Part shown: positions 41,501 to 53,500 of the stretch, in pieces
Position numbering within the stretch: position 1 is the stretch's first letter
Layout of the letters: every line of letters begins with the position of its first letter
NCBI RefSeq assembly: GCF_019679435.2
Contig: NZ_CP139781.1
Location: forward strand, 3,939,753-4,003,752
Reading direction: 5' to 3'
DNA: 64,000 nucleotides
Source: Actomonas aquatica
GTDB taxonomy: Bacteria; Verrucomicrobiota; Verrucomicrobiia; Opitutales; Opitutaceae
The notes under the pieces: model-generated
Seen by the model: only the letters and a program-made list of their open reading frames with translations
Told to the model about the DNA's origin: nothing
The model's database searches: none
Position numbers and translations under genes: made by a program

Positions 41501-44500
41501 GAAGACGACCTCGCCGGCCGCGATTTGGTCGCCGCCACCGTTGCGCTCACCCTCGACACCACCAGCGCTTCCCTCACCACCGTCCAGGTCGGTAGCGCCA
41601 ACCCGAATGGCGGCGACGTGGTCCTCGACTGGTCCGGCGCCAACGCCCTCACCGTCACCACCGGTCCGGGCGAGACCCTCGACATCACCATCGACGGCGT
41701 CGATGGCAACGTCACCCGCGCCGAGGCCTACCTACACCTCAACCTCTTCAACTTCGTCAACCTCGCCGGTCTCTTCGCCCTCGAGGTGAAGGAAAACACG
41801 CTGCCGGCCACCGACGGTAACGGCACCGAGGACTTCGACATCCTCACCCTCGGCACCGACGACGCCTACCTCTTTGCCGGTGTCGGTGGTCCCTACTGGG
41901 TCGATTCCAACGGTGACGGCCGTATCACCGTTTCCGATACGCCGGAAACCGCCGGTGCCTACGGCATCCAAGCCGGTGGCGTTTCCGCCGCCATCGCATT
42001 GGTCCGCGCTGCCGGTGGCACCTCCACGGTTTCCTACGTTGGCGCCACCGTCACGGCCGCCACCGCCGGGGTTGTCGGCTTCGACGGTCTCTTCACCCTG
42101 ACCGCTAACGACATCACGGTGGAGCTCAACCAGGCCAAGGACTCCGCCGACGAGACCGCCACGCCGGACGTCTTCGACTTCACCCGCTTCACCAACACCG
42201 GCCTATCCGTTCGCACCGGCGGCACGCCGATCGATGTAGCCTACGACGCCAAGGTGCTGCGCGCTGTCATTGGTGACGCCACCGTGGCTGTCTCCGAGTT
42301 CATTTACCTGCGCGGTTCGCTCGCCTTCGAAGTCGGCAACGCCGTCACCATCTCCGACACCGATGGCACCGAACACGAGGTCACTAGCCTCAACTTCGGC
42401 GGTGACGGTCTCCATGTCTTCGCCGGCATCGGTGGTCCTTATTGGGCCGATTCCAACAACGATGGTGTAATCAACGGCGACGACACGCCGGACTCCGCCG
42501 GGGCGCTCGGTATCGCTCTGGAGAACGTCTCCGTCGGTCTCGGCGTCTTCACCCCGACTGCGGACGGTGCCACCGATCGTTACTACGCGCTCAAGATCGC
42601 CGCCGACACCGCCAGCTTCGTGGGCGTCAACGGCTTCACGCTCTCCGCCAGCGGCATCACCATCGAGGCCAACCAGGTCAGCTCCTCCGACGCCAACGCC
42701 ACGCCGCTCGACTTCACCAGCCTCGTGGCCGGTGGCTTCGATATCCTGACCGGCGGTGACACCATCACCCTCGACTTCGATTCCGAGCTGCTCCGCGTTT
42801 CGGTGGCCGACGCGACCATCGCCATCTCCAGCTTCTTCTACATCCGCGGTGGCTTCGCCTTCGAGAAGGGCCGCGAGATGACCATCACCGACACCGACAA
42901 CGCCACCAAGACGGTGGATGTCGTGACCTTCGGTCTCTCCGACGCCTACGTCTTTGCCGGTATCGGCGGCCCGTATTGGACCGACTCCAACAACGATGGC
43001 GTGCTCGACGAAAACGACACCCCGCTCAGCGACGGTGCCCTCGGTGTGGCCATGGCCGATGTCGACGTGGGTCTCGCGCTCTTCAAGCCGACCGACACCA
43101 ACGACGCGGTTTCTTACACTGCACTCTCTGCCACCGCCGCCACCGGCCAACTCGTGGGCATGGGCGACTTCGTGGGCCTCATCGCCAACGGCATCACGCT
43201 CAACCTCAACATCGCCAGTGACCCGGCCGTGACCGAGGCCCCGTGGCCCGCCGCCATCGACTTCACCAAGCTCGACGGTGGTTCGCTCTCCGTCGCGACC
43301 GGCAACGATCCGGTTACCCTCGATTTTGATTCCCGCACCGTCGGGGTCTCCATCGCCGATGCCACTCTGACGCTCGGCAACTTCATCTACGTGCGCGGCG
43401 CCTTCGCCTTTGAGCAGTCCTCCGCCATGACGATCGACGACGCCGACGGCACGCAGATCGAGGTCGAAGGCATCACGATTGGCGCCTCCAACGTTTACGT
43501 CTTCGCCGGTGCCGGCGGTCCTTACTGGAACGACTCCAACAACGACGGCGTTGTGAATGGCGACGACACGCCGGCCGCATCCGGTGCCCTCGGTATCGCT
43601 CTCGCCGGTGTCGACGTGGGTCTTACGCTCTTCAAGCCGACCGATGTCGCTTCCACGGTGCGTTACACCTCGCTCAGCGTGGCGGCTGACTCCGCGTCCT
43701 TCATCGGCTTCGGCGGACTCGACCTCACCGCCAACGGTATTTCGGTCGAGGTGAACCACGCCTCCGATACGGCCGACGCCAATGCCGACGTGGCCGTGCT
43801 CGACTTCACCAGCCTCACGGGCGGCAAGTTCTCCGTGCCGACGGGCGGTGATCCGGTTGACCTCGACTTCGACGCCTCGCTCCTGCGCGTGCAGGTGGCC
43901 GACGCGACCTTCGCCATCGGTGAATTCATCTACATCCGTGGCGGTTTCGCCTTTGAACTGCGTGACACCGTCGAGATCACCGACGTCGGCGGTTCCACCA
44001 AGGAAGCCCAGCTCGTCACCTTCGGCCTCTCCAACGTCCACGTTTTCGCCGGCGTCGGCGGACCTTACTGGAACGACTCCAACGGCGACGGCGTGGTCGA
44101 CGGCACCGACACCCCGGATGCAGCCGGCGCCCTCGGCGTGGCTCTCGGCGGTGTGGATGTGGCCATTGCCTTCTTCAAGCCGACCGACGTCACCGACACG
44201 ATCACCTACACCGCGGTCAAGGTGTCCGCCGACTCCGCCAGCTTCGTGGGTCTCGGCAACGCGCTCCAGCTCTCCGCCAACGGCATCACCATCGAGGCCA
44301 ACATCGCCAGCGACTCGGCCAACCCGACCTTTGATCCGGCTCCGGTGAACTTCACTGCGCTGACCGATGGCAGCCTCTCGGTCGCCACCGGCAATGGCTC
44401 GATCGCCCTCGATTACGCCACGACACTGCTCCGCGTTTCGATCGCCGACGCCGTCTTCCAGGTTTCCGAGTTCGTTTATGTGCGCGGCGCCTTCGCCTTC

Positions 44501-47500
44501 GAGGCGGGCACCACCGTCACGGTCAACACCGCCGGCAGCACCCCGACCAGCGTCGAAGCCGATGTCATCACCTTCGGCGCCGAGAACGTGCGCATCTTCG
44601 CCGGCGTGGGCGGTCCCTATTGGCAGGACAACGACAACGACGGTGACATCGACGCCGACGACGAAGCCCTCGACACCACCGCCACCGGCGTGGCCATCGA
44701 CGGCGGCACCGTGGCCCTCGCGCTCTTCAAGCCGACCGACGAAGCCAATACCAACAGCTACCTCTCCCTCAGCGCGTCCGCCGCCTCCGCCAAGCTGGTG
44801 GGCATCCCGGCCCTCACGCTCAGCGCCAGCGACATTTCGATCTCGCTCAATCAGGTCAGCTCGACCGACAACGAGGCCCCGGTCCTCGATCTTTCCGGCC
44901 TGCCGGGTGGTGGCCTTTCCGTGGCAACCGGTGCATCGACCCAGCTGCTCAGCTTCGCCGACAGCGTTCTCCAGGTGGAGATTGGCGATGCGACCCTCGC
45001 GGTCTCCGAGTTTATCTACGTGCGCGGCGGCTTCGCCTTCACCAAGGGCGCGACCACCACGGTCACGGATACGGCCGACACGCCGAACTCCATCGAGGTC
45101 GACACCCTCAGCTTCGGCGCCTCCAACGTGCACGTCTTCGCCGGTGTCGGTGGTCCTTATTGGGCCGACTCCAATGGCGACGGTCGTATCGACTCCTCCG
45201 ATACGCCGGACAGCGACGGTGCGGTCGGCATCGCCTTCGGCGGCGTGGACGTTGCCCTTGCGCTCTTCACCCCGACCGACGAGGCGAACCTCTCCCGTTA
45301 CACCGCCCTCAAGATCGAGGCCGACTCGGCCGAGTTCGTGGGCCTGCCCGAGGACACCTTCACCTTCGAGCTCAACGACATCACGGTGTCCTACAACGCG
45401 GCCACGGGGCCGACCGGTCTCTCGCCCCCGCCGTCGGCACTCAACCTCAGCGCACTCACCGGCGGTGGCTTCACCGTCGCCACGGGCGGCGATCCCGTGT
45501 CCCTCGACTTCAATGGCGAGCTGCTGAGTGTCTCCGCGGCGGATGTCACCCTCGGCATCGCCAACTTCGTCCAGGTGTCCGGCGCCTTTGCCTTCTCCAA
45601 GTCCGGTAGCAACATTCAGGTCGTAGCGAGCAACGTCGCCGCCGGCATCACGGTCGGTGGATTTTCGGTCGGCATCAACAGCGGTTCACTCGCCCTCGTC
45701 ATCGACGAAAACGGCGGTGTGGCCATGCAGGCCGGTGGCGCCTTCTACCTCACCGGTCTCGACTTCGCCGGCATCACGGTCGATTCGATCGCCCTCAGCT
45801 ACAACAACTCGGGCGTCGATTACTCCGGCGTCGGCGACGCGCTCGACATCGAGATCGACGGCATCACCCAGACCCTCGCCGTCGCCAACGGCACCGCCGA
45901 ATCGCCCTTCATCGAGTTTAAGGCCAATAACCTGAGCTTCACCGTTGGCGGCCTCATCTCGGTTTCCGGTGACTTCACCTTCTCCAAGGGCCCGAACGCC
46001 GACGGCCTCGATGTCGTTAAGATCGGCATCACCAACTTCGAGACCGCGATCGGTGACGGCACGACTGACTTCCTCTCCATCTCCAACGGCACGGGCGCGA
46101 TGGTGGTCAACGATGCCGGCTACATCGCCAGCCTCTCCGCCGACGTCGCGGTCGACTCCGGCATCGGTATCAGCCTCACCGCCGACAACTTCACCTTCAA
46201 CCTCGCCAACGTCACCCGCGTCGTTTCCGAGACCATCGAGGTGGGCGGCCAATCCTACACCCTCGAGGCCAACGCCGGCACGCTCATCAGCGTCTCCGCC
46301 GATCCGCTCTCTCTCACCGTCGCCGGGGTCACCCTGAGTGGCAGCTTCTCCTTCAGCCAGACCACCGACACCGATGACAACAGCATCGTGGTCGTCTCCG
46401 CGGCCAACATCTCCATCCCGAACTTCGCCGGTCAAGGGGCAGGGGACTCGCCGGTCAGCATCACCAACGCGCAGGGTCTCTTCGTTCTCACCAACGACGG
46501 CATCGCCGGTTCGCTCTCCTTCGTCGCCGACCTCAACATCGGTGTCTTCGCCGCGGGTGCCACGCTCATCTTCGAGATCAACGACACCGGCAACGCCATC
46601 TCCGCCGAGGGCGTGTTCGGCACCGTCATCCTCGAGGCCGGCAACTACACCCGCATCGTCATCGAGGGCCTCGAGATCTCCTTCCCGGGTGTCACCATCT
46701 CCGGCAACTTTAGCTACAAGTCTGCCACGGTTAATGGCTCCACCGCCCAAGTGATCGTCGGCTCCGAGGTCGAAGTCTTCATCGGTGACAGCGGTGTTGG
46801 TCTCAAACTCGTCAACGGCGAGGCCATCTTCGTCGAGCAGGGCGGTAAGCGCGCCGGTCGTATCACCGGCACAGTGTCCATCGAAGGCGTGCCCGGCTTC
46901 ACCCTCGGCGCCACGCTGACCCTGCGTATCAACGATCTCACTACCGCGGTGACCCAGACGGCCATCATCGCCGGCGACACCGTTTCGCTGAACTTCTCCG
47001 CCTCCGAAGTCAGCGACGGCACCACGCCGTTCCTCCAGTTCGTCGGCACCGATGTGAAGCTCTCCATTGCCGACACCATCGAAGTCTACGGCAACCTCGC
47101 CTTCACCCGCACCGCCAACAAGTTCCTCCTCGGCATCGACAGCGGCTCGGTGTTTGTCGGCAGCGGTCCTTACAAGAACAGCGACGGCACGCTCAACAGC
47201 GACGCCATCGGCATCTTGGTGAAGGACATCGAATTTGGCTTGGTGATGTATACCAACAGCGCCACCGCCAAATACGCCTTCAGTGGTTTGGGCACCCTCG
47301 GTTTTGTGGGCCTCGACGGACTCGACTCCGCCGCCAGCTCGGTCGGCGCCAAGTTCGGCGTCGCTCTCAACAAGACCGGCGCGGTCGTTTCCGAATCCAT
47401 CCCGACCGGCGGCACCTCACCGTTCGCGCTGTCGATCACCACCACGACCGACTCCCCGATCTACCGCGGTGGTCTCACCATCAGCATTCCGGATGCGTTC

Positions 47501-50500
47501 ACCCTGAGCGGCACCTTCGACTTCCAGCGTCAGACCAATGGTGACCTCAACATCGGCATCACTTCGGCCTCCCTCTCCATCGGCAGCGGCGACTACGCCA
47601 TCGGCGGCACCGCGGCCTTCGTGATCTCCGAGACCAACGGCTTCCAGCTCACGTCCTGGTCCATCACCAGCGCCACCATCGCTGGCACGACCCTCAGCTT
47701 CGCCAGCGGCGCGTCCCCGAGCGCCGCGTCCTTGCCCAACGGTGGCGAGATCTATGCCGCCACCGGCTCCAGCCCGCCCGTAGCCCAGAGCACCACCGAC
47801 TTCTCCGTCGGCCCGCTGTCCATCACCGGCCCGGGCGTGTCCCTCGAGGACTTCAACTTCAAGGACAGCAAGCTGATCCTCACGATCGGCATCTCGACCG
47901 ACAAGATTGCCCTGGCCTTCGGCGGTTCCTCCTCCGCCTCCGCCCAATCCTCTTCCGGCATCAAGGCTGAACTCACCGGCCTGCTCGTTACCTTCGACGT
48001 TTCCGTCGACCTCGCTGCCGGCTTCGAAATCGACGCCACCGGCGCGTGGACCGTCGATGCCGACAACCTGCTCATCAGCGTCCCGGGTGTCTTTGAAGTC
48101 ACCGCCACCGATGTTTCGGTCGGTTACGATCCGGCCGCCGGCGACAGCCAGGAGCTGCTCTCCCTCGGCACCGCGTCGATCAAGTTCCTCGTCAGCGCCA
48201 CCGGCGACGGCAACGCGCCGCTGACCGCCTCCCTCGCGCAATACACCACCGACGAAGGCACCGTCCTGCCGGGTCTCACGCTGCGCGGTGACGGCTTCAC
48301 GATTGGTGAAGCGCGCCTCACGGTCGCCAACCCCAACGGCAAGATCTCGATCGCCGGCATCCTCGAGTTCGACGACATCAGCATCGGCGTCACGAACTGG
48401 TCTGTGAAGTTCGACGGCACCGAGTCCCCGGGCTTCGACGGCACCATCTTCCTCGCCACCAGCGGTGCGGCCTTCTTCCCGGGTTCCTCGGTCTTCTCGG
48501 CCACCTTCTCCGACAGCACCGACTCCGGCACCGACGCGCTACGCGCCGACCTCACCTTCACCGACGGTCGCGTCGATGGCTTCGTCTTCTCCGCCGACAT
48601 CTTCGAGATGACCATCGGCACCTTCTTGGTGCTCGGCACCGAGAAGTTCACCCTCGATACCCGTGCGGCCGGCACCGACGACGCGCTCGCCATCTTTGGT
48701 CAGGTCACCGCCGACGTGAAGATCGGCTCGATGCAGCTCGGTGGTCTCGGCCGCAACTTCTACATCACCGGCAATGGCGACTTTAAGGTCGGCAACCCGA
48801 ATGACCCGTCCGCGAAGTTTGCGGTGGGTATCCGCCTCGGTGGTGCCACGGGTGAAAACTTCATGTGGCCGTCTTGGCTGCCGATCCGCATCAGCTCGAT
48901 CGCGCTGGAGTGGGCCGACTTCGAGGCCGATCCGGGCAACTTCGACATCATCCTGTCGGCCACCGTTGCGCCAAATGCGCTGCCGGGCTTCACGCTCACG
49001 GGCACGGTCGATGGCATCCGCATCCGTCCAAGCCTGTTGCTCGAGGGTAAGTTCCCGATCGTGGATATCGCTGGCTTCGGCATCACCGCCGAAGGCGCCG
49101 GCATCAGCGGCGGTCTCATCGGCGGTATCATCAAGGTCACCGGCAACGCCACCGACGGATATGAACTCGGCGACGAATTCACCGCCGAGTCCGACATCGT
49201 CGACCGCATCCTCTTTGTTGGCATCCAGGGCGGCATGGAACTCGCCGGGGCCGCCGGCTTCGGCGTGCAGCTCGCCTTCAGCGAACTCGGCCCGCTGGGC
49301 ATGATCGTCGAGGCTTCGGTGCCGGGCGGCATCATCCTCGAACCCAACACCGGTCTCGCCATCAACAACTTCGTCGCCGGCGTCGAGTTCTTCAAAACGC
49401 TGCCGTCGATCGACGAGCCGTTTGAGCTGCGTAATCCGGAGTTCGATGTCACCGCCGTCGCCGGTGATGCCGGCGCGTGGTTAGCCGCCGTCAAACAGCA
49501 GGTCCTCAACCAATGGGTCGGCATCCAAGCCAACCCGGCGCTGGGTGGCTTCGGTGCGGCCTTCACGTCCCCGATGCTCATCAAGGGCTCGGCCAAGATC
49601 TTCACCGCCTACGCGTCGCAACAGACCTTCAACGGTCAGGTCGACCTGATCATCAGCACTGACGGCAAGATCCTCATCAAGGGTCAGCTCAACTTCGCCG
49701 CCGACCTCATCAGCATCTCGGCCAAGCTCTACATCGACATCTCCAACATCGCCGATGGGGCCGCCACCGTGCTCTTCCTCGCCGACATCCCGGATCAGGT
49801 CGAGCTGCTCAGCATCGACGGCAAGTTCCAGATGGGCTTCCGCAATGACGCCGGCGAAGAGGTGGCCATTCCGGTCGTGCCGACGTCCGCCTTCAACAGC
49901 ACCGCCGTGCCCACCGCCTCGCTGGCCAACCCGACGACGAACGGAGCCAACGCCGGCACGCTCAACCTCTACCTCGACGCCGATGGGAAATATTACATCG
50001 ACGTCAACTACGAGCCAGGCGCACTCGGCACCCTCAACTACGAGTCCATTCTCGACTCCGGTCAGGAGTTCACCCTGTCGCTCACCAAGGCGGACGGCAC
50101 CACCGTCAACATCGCGGTCAACGGTCGTCCGACCCCGATCGCCACCGGCTTCGATGCCAATAGTCTGCCCACGTTCTCGGTCGTCACCGGCAACTCCGAG
50201 GCCGACCTCCTCGCCAAGCTCAAGAACGAGGGCGTTACCCGCTTCCGTTACCAGATCACCGAAGCCGACTTCGGTTGGCAGCCGGGCACCCTGAGTGTGT
50301 CCTTCGCGGCCGGCTCCTTCGCCCAGGTCACGTCTTCGAGTTCGTCCAATGTGCGCCTTATCAGCGAAGGCGGTAAGCACTACATCGATGTCAACCTCGG
50401 TGCCGGCAGCACCTCTCTCAACTACGCTGCGATCCTCGAGGATGGCCAGGAGTTCAGCACCACTTACGAACGTGAGGACGGAGACTCACTGCGCCTGACT

Positions 50501-53500
50501 CTCGACGGCACCCCGGTGGGCCTCAGCACGTCCACCAACGGTAGCGGGGAAACCGTCTACAGCGTGGTCGCCGTCGGTGGTGGCGAAGATGCCGCGACCG
50601 TTTACGAGGCTGCCGATGTGCAGTGGTTCCGCTACGAAATCACGGCCGTCGCCAACCTCACGGATCCGGCTGACACTCCGGTGCCCGCCACCGATCTCGC
50701 CAGCGGGTCGCTCACTGTAACGTTGGCGTCCGGTCAGGCTTTCGAGACTGCCGTGGGCGCAACCAGTCCGGGCGAAAACGCGGCCCAAACCCTATCGGTG
50801 GTCATCGAGGGCCCCACCGCATCGCTCGCATCACTCGGATCGGGTGGGGCGGCCGCCATCCGCGACATCAACCGTCAGGGTTACATCGACATCATCTTCA
50901 ACCCGACCACCACCAGCGGGGCGACGCTCTCCATCACGGATGCACCGGTGGTCACCCTCGATGGTGCCAGCGCGGCCAACGTCACCCTCGGCGTCGGCAC
51001 GCTTGTCGCCGGCACTACCGGCACCTACCGCTACACCTTCACCGGTGAATTTGAGGCCGGCGATATCACCCTCAACATCGCGGCGGCCACGTTCGGGGAT
51101 TCCACGGGCGCAACCAATCTCGCGCAGACTATTGCCCTCACCATCGAAGGCAGCACCGCCTCGGTCGTCGATCTCGTGCCCGGCTCCATCATCGGTCTCA
51201 CCGTCTTCGAAGATCGTGGTTATATTGACGTCACCTTCTCGGCCGGCACGGGCGCCGGTGTGACCAACGAGTCCATCGTCGATGCTGACGCCGAGTTCAT
51301 CCTGTCCTTCGCCGATGGCACCGCGCTCACAATCAACGGCGCCGCCACCCAGCCGGGCGATCTCGCGGGCACCGACACCTATCGTTACAGCTTCACCGGC
51401 GATATCGTGGCCGGCACTGCCACCATCACCTTCATCGCCGGCTCCTTTGCCGACGAGGATGGTGTGGGCAACTTGGCCAGCACGGTCGAAGTCACCTTCG
51501 CCCAGCCGACGACCAGCCTGACCAATGTGGCCGACGGCGGTATCACCGATACCGAGACGCTCAATGGCATGGGTTACTTCGAGCTCGAGCTCGCGGCCGC
51601 TCTCGCCAACGGCACCATCGACGCCTCGACGCTCACCGCCGACGATCTGGCGCTCATCGTTTCCAGCATCAAGACCCTGTCCTTCAATGGCACGGCCTTC
51701 TCGGGCGACGACCTTTCCAACTACACCGTTTCGGCCACCGACTTCGATGGGGATAACAACACCCTCACCATCGCCAATCACGGCTTCGCCGCCAACACCC
51801 GGATCCGCCTCTCCTCGCTCCCGGATCCGGATGACGTCAACGCCACCGTCGCCTTCCCGACCGGCCTCAGTGCCAAGGACTATTACGTCATCGTGGTGGA
51901 TGCGAATACCATCAAGCTCTCCGATAGTGCGGGCGGCGCGGCCGTCTCCTTCACCACCGGCAGCCTTAAGAGCACCACCAGCTTCCAGGTGCGCGAACAG
52001 CCTGCCGCTACCAGCGGCAGCTCCATCACGCTCAACGCTCACGGTCTGAGCGATGGCGACCTCGTTACCCTCAGCGAGGTCACGCTCGGCACGTTGCCGT
52101 CCGGTCTCGTCGCGGGCGATTACTACGTCATCCGAGAGGATGCCAACACCATCCAGCTCGCGCTCACGGCCGGTGGCGACGCGGTGGCCTTTACCACCTC
52201 CACTTCCAGCGAAGGCGGCGAATTCCAGCTCGTCACGCGCAGCACGGTAACGACCGGTGTCACCATCGATCGCGTGGAGCGCGTCCAGGAGAACGGTGCC
52301 GATACCAACCGCTTCCGCTTCTACTACACCGGCACCTTCTCGGTGCCCGATCTCTCCACCCGTTACGAGGTTCGCATCACCATGGCCGAGGGCGCCTGGC
52401 AGGACAGCGACGGCAACGACTCCGCCGCCTTCTCCGCCAGCTTCAGCCTGCGCAAGCCCGCCACCACCTTCTTCATGGAGCTCAGCGGTGGTCTCACCCT
52501 TAACGCCCTCGGCCTCACCGATGAGCCCATCCTCGATATCCGCGGCAACGTGCTCTTCGAGATCACCGAGGTCGACGGCGGCTCGCAGATCAAGCTCACC
52601 TTCAACGGCACCTTTAAGGTCATCTACCTCGGTAACCTCGGTTCCGTCGCCGGTGTCTTTGTGCTCGATACCTCCAGCACCACCGCCAACGAAGCCGTCA
52701 CCGTGCGCGACCTGCTCTCCGACATGGGCATCACGGTTCCGGACGGCGCGGCCTACGATATTGCCCTGCCGCGCCTCTGGGGTGCCATCGGCCTCGAGAC
52801 CAATCTCGAGTTCCTCAAGAACATCGGCATCGACATCAAGGTCGCGGGCACCTTCCAGATCAACACGACCAACGTCGACAAGACGGTCACGCTGAGCCTC
52901 GAAGGTATCCCGGGTGACCAGTTCGCCACCCTTGATGCGACCGACAATGCCATCGCCGCCCTCAATGACGGCACCATCGATGCCGCGCTCCTCGCGCTCT
53001 TCACCGGCGCCAACAGCCTCGATGCGGCCAACTACTCGGTCTACGAAATCGTCAACGATACCCTCTGGCGCATCGTCGATAACACCACCGAAGCCCAATA
53101 CTTCATTGAACTCAGCCGGACCGGCGGCATGGGCGGCTCCGATGGCTCCGAGAAGAGTGTCTTTAACCTCCGCAACGACAACCAGACCATCGTGCTGGAG
53201 TCGAAGACGCTGCTCATCGCGGCTTACGCCTACGCCTCGTTCACCATCGACGGCACCGAGCTCTTCCGCATCAGCGCCGCGTTCTCCTTCAAGCTGAAGA
53301 CCTCCAGCGTTGAGTTCTTCGCCGACGGCCACATTCGCATCGGCCCCAATGGCACCGAGATCCTCGAGGCCCGCGTGCAGGCCCTGCTCATCGCCGACAC
53401 CGGCGGTATGGCTGGTAAGTTTAAGCTGGGCGCGAACCTCAATCTCCCGGGCATCGCCATGGGTGGTTCGATCGACCTGCTCATCAATACCCGCGGTGAA

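Noticed and set aside
23771..41893. Super-repeats as an assembly artefact
   Set aside because: The three blocks differ at many, mostly silent positions and have slightly different lengths, so they are not one sequence written three times. Only the 1.36-kb near-identical pair needs long-read confirmation.
21600..45220. Regular DNA repeats as a CRISPR array or mobile element
   Set aside because: Periods are about 545 and 6,040 bp, in frame, and encode protein modules; there are no short direct repeats with unique spacers, no transposase and no terminal inverted repeats.
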